A stretch of DNA of 64,000 nt from Ursus arctos (Eukaryota; Chordata; Mammalia; Carnivora; Ursidae): the NCBI RefSeq assembly GCF_023065955.2, contig NW_026623100.1:14547001-14611000 (forward strand), given 5' to 3'. The position numbers were made by a program, and so were the translations under genes. Positions 60,201 through 64,000 of this stretch are shown here, one piece after another (position 1 is the stretch's first letter; the number at the start of each line of letters is the position of its first letter). The notes beneath the pieces were generated by a model. The model did not search any database, had not been told where the DNA came from, and worked only from the letters and a program-made list of their open reading frames with translations.

Positions 60201-61308
60201 GGAACAGAATAGAGAACCCAGAAATGGACCCTCGGCTCTTTGGGCAACTAATCTTTGATAAAGCAGGAAAAAACATCTGGTGGGAAAAAGACAGTCTCTT
60301 CAATAAATGGTGCTGGGAAAATTGGACAGCTACATGCAAAAGAATGAAATTTGACCACTCTCTCACACCATACACAAAGATAAACTCCAAATGGATGAAA
60401 GACTCGATGTGAGAAAGGAATCCATCAAAATCCTAGAGGAGAACATAGGCAGCAACCTCTATGACATAGGCCAAAGCAACCTTTTTCATGACACATCTCC
60501 AAAGGCAAGAGAAACAAAAGATAAAATGAACTTGTGGGACTTCATCAAGATAAAAAGCTTCTGCACAGCCAAGGAAACAGTCAAAGAAACTAAGAGGCAG
60601 CCCACGGAATGGGAGAATATATTTGCAAATGATGCTACAGATAAAAGACTGGTATCCAAGATCTACAAAGAACTTCTCAGACTCAATACGCGAGAAACAA
60701 ATAAACAAATCATAAAATGGGCAGAAGATATGAACAGACACTTTTCCAATGATGACATACAAATGGCTAACATACACATGAAAAAATGTTCAAAATCATT
60801 AGCCATCAGGGAAATTCAAATCAAAACCACACTAAGAGACCACCTTACGCCAGTTAGAATGGCAAAAATTGACAAGGCAAGAAACAACAATTGCTGGAGA
60901 GGATGTGGAGAAAGGGGATCCCTCCTACACTGTTAGTGGGAATGCCAGTTGGTAAAACCACTCTGGAAAACAGTGTGGAGGTCCCTTAAAAAGTTAAAAA
61001 TTGAGCTACCCTATGACCCAGCCATTGCACTACTGGGTATTTACCTCAAAGGTACAGACGTAGTGAAGAGAAGGGCCATATGCACCCCAATGATCATAGC
61101 AGCATTGTCCACGATAGCTAAATCATGGAAGGAACCGAGATGCCCTTCAACAGATGACTGGATTAAGAAGCTGTGGTCCATATATACAAGGGAATATTAC
61201 TCAGCTATCAGAAAGAGCGAGTTCTCAACATTTGCTGCAACATGGACGGCACTGGAGGAGATAATGCTAAGTGAAATAAGTCAAGCAGAGAAAGACAATT
61301 ATATATGA
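57292..61308 (+). pseudogene. L1 ORF2 (endonuclease and reverse transcriptase), multiply broken
   Basis: ORF2p nicks target DNA and reverse-transcribes L1 RNA. It opens MASLKSYLSIISLNVNGLNA (57292). A frameshift occurs at about 57355. In the endonuclease, the catalytic Glu of the conserved C-x-QETH motif is Lys (CLQKTHF, codon 57416-57418) and the Asp of the G-D-F-N motif is Asn (GNLN, codon 57940-57942), while the I-D-H motif is kept (SRIDHVLG). A SINE lies at 57675-57878. Further shifts occur near 58385, 58840, 59540-59590, 60080-60110 and 60395, and a TAG sits at 60934-60936. The RT keeps [17 protein letters not shown] and FADD (59604-59615). The C-terminus is WTALEEIMLSEISQAEKDNY. Confidence 0.95.
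57675..57878 (-). mobile_element. Can-SINE nested in L1 ORF2, young arctoid subtype
   Basis: An inverted near-consensus copy: an 18-T run and AAGATTTTATTTATTTATTT, GACAGCCAGCGAGAGAGGGA, GAAGAAGCAGGCTCATAGCG, GAGCCTGATGTGGGGCTCGA and CTGAGCCACCCAGGCGCCCC. The duplications CACAAGACAACTCT (57661-57674) and CACAAGCCAACTCT (57879-57892) differ by one base. It interrupts the L1 endonuclease domain and must be younger than the L1. Confidence 0.97.
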
Positions 61309-61621
61309 TTTCTCTCATCTATGGAACATAAGAACTAGGAAGATCGGTAGGGGAAGAAAGGGATAAAGAAAGAGGGGGTAATCAGAAGGGGGAATGAAGC
61401 ATGAGAGACTATGGACTCTGAGAAACAAACTGAGGGCTTCAGAGGGGAGAGGGGTGGGGGAATGGGATAGACTGGTGATGGGTAGTAAGGAGGGCACGTA
61501 TTGCATGGTGCACTGGGTGTTATATGCAAGTAATGAATCATCGAACTTTACATCAGAAACCAGGATATACTGTATGGTGACTAACATAATATAATAAAAA
61601 AAATTTAAAAAAAAACAAAAA
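61309..61621 (+). other. L1 3'UTR and A-rich tail
   Basis: After the ORF2 stop come TTTCTCTCATCTATGGAACA, a purine-rich GGGGAAGAAAGGG stretch, GGTGCACTGGGTGTTATATG, CATCAGAAACCAGGATATAC and ATAATATAATAAAAAAAATT. This is the usual carnivore L1 3' end with AATAAA-like signal and A-rich tail. The minus-strand open frames over it are composition artefacts. Confidence 0.9.
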
Positions 61622-62877
61622 CACTTTTAACTTACCCAAATTTGCCATCCTCTGCTCTGCAGATGAGCAGTGGCCATGAAGATAACAGCCTACATTCCTA
61701 GCACAGATTGATAGTGCCAGAGGGAGCAACATGAACCTTATTCTCAAAAATTTGTGGTTGTGTGTTTTGATCTGATGGCTTCCTGAAGGATGGACTCAAG
61801 GGCCTGCCTTCATTTTGCCTGTCTCAGAGTTTCCCCAGGACAGAAGCCATTCTCTGGGTAGCATTTGTCAGAAGTATTTAAAGGCAAATAAATTAGTTGC
61901 AGTGTTGAGGGGTAAGGGATAACAGTAGGTGATGAAGGACTACAGTCAGGGTAACCAACAAATAGACCCCCCTCCCAAAAAACAACCACTGGATGAAAAA
62001 GAGGCTTGCATATTAGATACTTGAGGGGAAAGGGGCTTTTTAACGTTCCTGAATAGACTAGAGAATCTCAGAATCTGTATGCATGCTTGGGACTAGACAC
62101 ATGCTCTGAAAAAACCTTAAGCTTTCACCTTTGACTAACCTTTGGGCTCCATACAAACAGGAAGTGAAGGCTAAGGGGAGAGTTGTAAACAGCTTTGCTA
62201 TGCTAATGTTTGAAGGAGTATCCCCAACAAACAGTTACTCTGCAAGAACTAGGAGAATGTGTTCTTTGTTTTGGCTATTTAGACATTAAGAAAATCTCTG
62301 TCAAAAAACTAGTGGCCCACTAAACTAATGGAAGAGATTTCAGTGGTCACACATGACAAAGAATACAGACATTTCAAAAATAGTTTAGAAGGTACTCAAC
62401 AAACAACAAACTCTCCAACAGCAGCAACAACAAATATTGAGGGGGAGGATCTGATTTTCAGTGTTGCCAGTTTATAACATTCAAAATGTCAAGTTTTTAA
62501 CATAAAATTACAAGGCATGCAAAGAAACAAGAAAGTATGACCCATTTACAGGAAAAAAGAAACAGAAACTATCCCTGAAGAAACTCAGACATTGGTCTTA
62601 CCAGACCACTCTAAATCAACTGTCTTAAATATGCTCAGAGTTAAAGGAAATCATGGACAGAGACCTAAAAAAAATCAGGAGAATGTGGTCTCGACAAACG
62701 CAGAATATCAGTAAAGAGTTGAGAATTACAAAAAGAAACCAAATAGAAATTCTGAGCTGAGAACTACAATGACTGAAATGAAAAATTTACTGAAAGTGTT
62801 CAATAGTTAATTTGAGCAAGCAGAAGAAAGAATCAGCAAACCTGAAGATAGGTCAACTGAGATTATAGAGTCTGAGA

Positions 62878-62913
62878 AGAAAAAGAAAAAAAAAAAAAGA
62901 AAGAAAGAAAGAA
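62878..62913. repeat. A-rich (AAGA)n simple repeat
   Basis: AAGAAAAAGAAAAAAAAAAA and (GAAA) units, expanded within the old L1 ORF1. Confidence 0.85.
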
Positions 62914-63309
62914 ACAGAGCCTAAGAAACCTGTGGGACATTATTGAGTATACCAACATAACAATTAACAGGAGACCCAGGAGAGGAGAGAAAGGCAGAAA
63001 GAATATTTGAAAAAATAATGGCCCAAATTTTTCAGTTTTGATGAAAAACAATCAACACATCCAAGAATCAGAATGAACCCCAAGAAGGATAAACTCAAGG
63101 AGATCTACAGTGAGACACAATATAATCAAACTATCAAAACCTAAAGCCAGAGAATCCTGGAAGAAGAGAAGTAATCCATCATGTGTTAAGGACTCGTAAG
63201 ATTAACAGCTGATTCTTCATCAAAACCATGGAGACTAGAAGACAGTGGGATGATAAATTCAAAGAGCTGAAAGAAAAAACTGTCAACCTAGAATTCACCC
63301 AAAAAAAGT

Positions 63310-63455
63310 TCTGGAGATGGGTTGCACAAAGATGTAAATATACTTAACATTACTGAACTGTGCACTTAAAAATGGTTGGGATGGTAAAGTTATAAGCTAA
63401 ATACATATGTTCCATGTATTTTACCACAATTAATAATAAACTTAAAAAAAAATTA
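63310..63455 (+). mobile_element. 5'-truncated L1 3' tail inserted in old L1 ORF1
   Basis: GAACTGTGCACTTAAAAATG, GTTGGGATGGTAAAGTTATA and TATTTTACCACAATTAATAA then an A-run are the terminal 3' part of an L1M. ORF1 sequence continues on both sides (CTGTCAACCTAGAATTCACC to the left, GATAAACAAAAACTGAGGGA to the right), so this is a separate short insertion. Confidence 0.75.
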
Positions 63456-63925
63456 AGACCTTACAGATAAACAAAAACTGAGGGAGTTTGTCACTAGTAG
63501 ACCAGCCCTACATGAAATGTTACAGTAAGTCCTTCAGGCAGAAATGAAAGGACACTATACAATAACTCAAAAGCATACAAATAAATAAAGAACACTGGTA
63601 AAAGTAGCTACACAGGTAAATGTAAAGCCAGTATGATTTTATTTTCAGTTTGTAAATCATCTTTTTCCCACCATATGACATAAAAGCTACTTTCCACATT
63701 GTAGATAGAACAATTAGGAAAAAAAACTACTAAACTGAAAAATGAGAGTAAAAGAGATATAATAACTAAAATTTACACAACTAAGTGAGATCTCACACTT
63801 TATTCTAAATCAGATTATCTCTAATTTGTATGTCACAAGGAAAAGATCCAGTATTGAGCTCAAAGCCAAGCACAGAGAGGAGCAAAGTCTAATACGAAAG
63901 ATCACCAGTCAAAAAGTCAAGATAC

Positions 63926-64000
63926 CTGAAGTGGTATATTGTCAGCTCTGCTAATAATGCTCAGTTTTACTACTTTTTCTGGGTCTTGAGTTCCGCATTT
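63926..64000 (-). other. Exon-like open segment at the window edge
   Basis: On the minus strand the last 75 bases are open in one frame for 25 codons (CGTQDPEKVVKLSIISRADN near the start, ending IPLQ) and stop at CTTCAG before GTATCT. The donor phase is 0, which is what SRBD1 exon A requires from its upstream partner. I do not recognise the peptide with confidence and the acceptor lies outside the window, so this is only a candidate. Confidence 0.25.

Larger units (their letters stand above)
55390..61621 (+). mobile_element. Near-full-length carnivore L1, with a nested Can-SINE
   Basis: A 6.2-kb element: GC-rich 5'UTR with an AAGATGGCGG start motif (55405-55414), ORF1 (from 56316), ORF2 (from 57292), a short G-rich 3'UTR (61309 to about 61590) and an A-rich tail. 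The flanks share CACTTTTA (55382-55389 and 61622-61629), a likely part of the target duplication. Both ORFs are broken by frameshifts and a stop, two endonuclease catalytic residues are substituted, and a SINE sits in ORF2, so it cannot retrotranspose autonomously. Its sequence is much closer to intact L1 than any other copy here. It runs antisense to SRBD1, in the intron 5' of exon A. Confidence 0.96.
61622..63720 (+). mobile_element. Old L1 (L1MA-like) 5'UTR and ORF1, right of the nested L1
   Basis: It resumes the element interrupted at 55389. ORF1 blocks are recognisable in order: GAAACTATCCCTGAAGAAAC, GAGTTAAAGGAAATCATGGA, CTGAGATTATAGAGTCTGAG, GAGCCTAAGAAACCTGTGGG, AAGATTAACAGCTGATTCTT, GCAGTGGGATGATAAATTCA-like (63245), GACCAGCCCTACATGAAATG and CCTTCAGGCAGAAATGAAAG. 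The 5'UTR portion (61622 to about 62450) is inferred from continuity. No frame is open. An L1 3' tail is inserted in it at about 63310-63455, and an AAGA repeat lies at 62878-62913. Confidence 0.85.

Noticed and set aside
1..64000. CRISPR arrays, bacterial operons, riboswitches, phage or defence systems
   Set aside because: Interspersed SINE/LINE/MIR content and spliced SRBD1 exons show a mammalian genome. The regular repeats are microsatellites or transposons, not spacer-repeat arrays.

Overview
This window is mammalian nuclear DNA, almost certainly from a carnivoran. Its youngest interspersed repeats are tRNA-headed Can-SINEs ending in an AATAAATAAATAAAATCTT tail. At least two of them (about 53.1 kb and 57.7 kb) belong to the subtype with a CGCTGGCTGTCTCT tail, which I associate with arctoid caniforms (bears, giant panda, pinnipeds); that subgroup call is inference. 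No bacterial, viral-vector or CRISPR features are present.

The only protein-coding gene I can support is SRBD1, on the minus strand. It encodes S1 RNA-binding domain protein 1, the animal relative of bacterial Tex. Five consecutive internal exons are present, read right to left: 51187-51084, 46466-46359, 42675-42518, 39072-38982 and 38215-38108. They have consensus splice sites, compatible phases, 569 coding bases and no stop. They encode the central helical part and most of the YqgF/RuvC-like domain. The 5' exons lie to the right of the window and the 3' exons (helix-hairpin-helix and S1 domains) to the left, so nearly everything else here is intron. Positions 1-38107 behave as one very large intron, with a weak alternative-exon candidate near 14.4 kb.

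Layout. 0-16 kb: mostly unrecognised intronic sequence, with a MER5A DNA transposon split by an old L1 (3.2-4.3 kb), a Can-SINE (5.5 kb) and an ERVL-type solo LTR (13.2-13.9 kb). 16-20 kb: two MIRs and a long antisense L1M. 20-31 kb: MIR, four Can-SINEs, an ancient antisense CR1/L3 LINE (28.1-29.0 kb) and a hAT-type MITE. 31-35 kb: old sense L1 fragments, a Can-SINE and MIR. 37-51 kb: the SRBD1 exons, with Can-SINEs, L2s, an MLT1 LTR, MIR and an L1 ORF1 remnant in the introns. 51.5-54.1 kb: old sense L1 ORF2 carrying a young Can-SINE. 54.7-64 kb: a hAT MITE, then an old L1 5' region split by a nearly full-length young carnivore L1 (55.4-61.6 kb), itself carrying an antisense Can-SINE.

I did not find a new biological system. 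Most worth a second look are the nested transposon stack at 55-64 kb, two catalytic substitutions in the young L1 endonuclease, the CR1/L3 relic, the ERVL LTR with a preserved TATA box, and several unassigned coding-like or exon-like segments.
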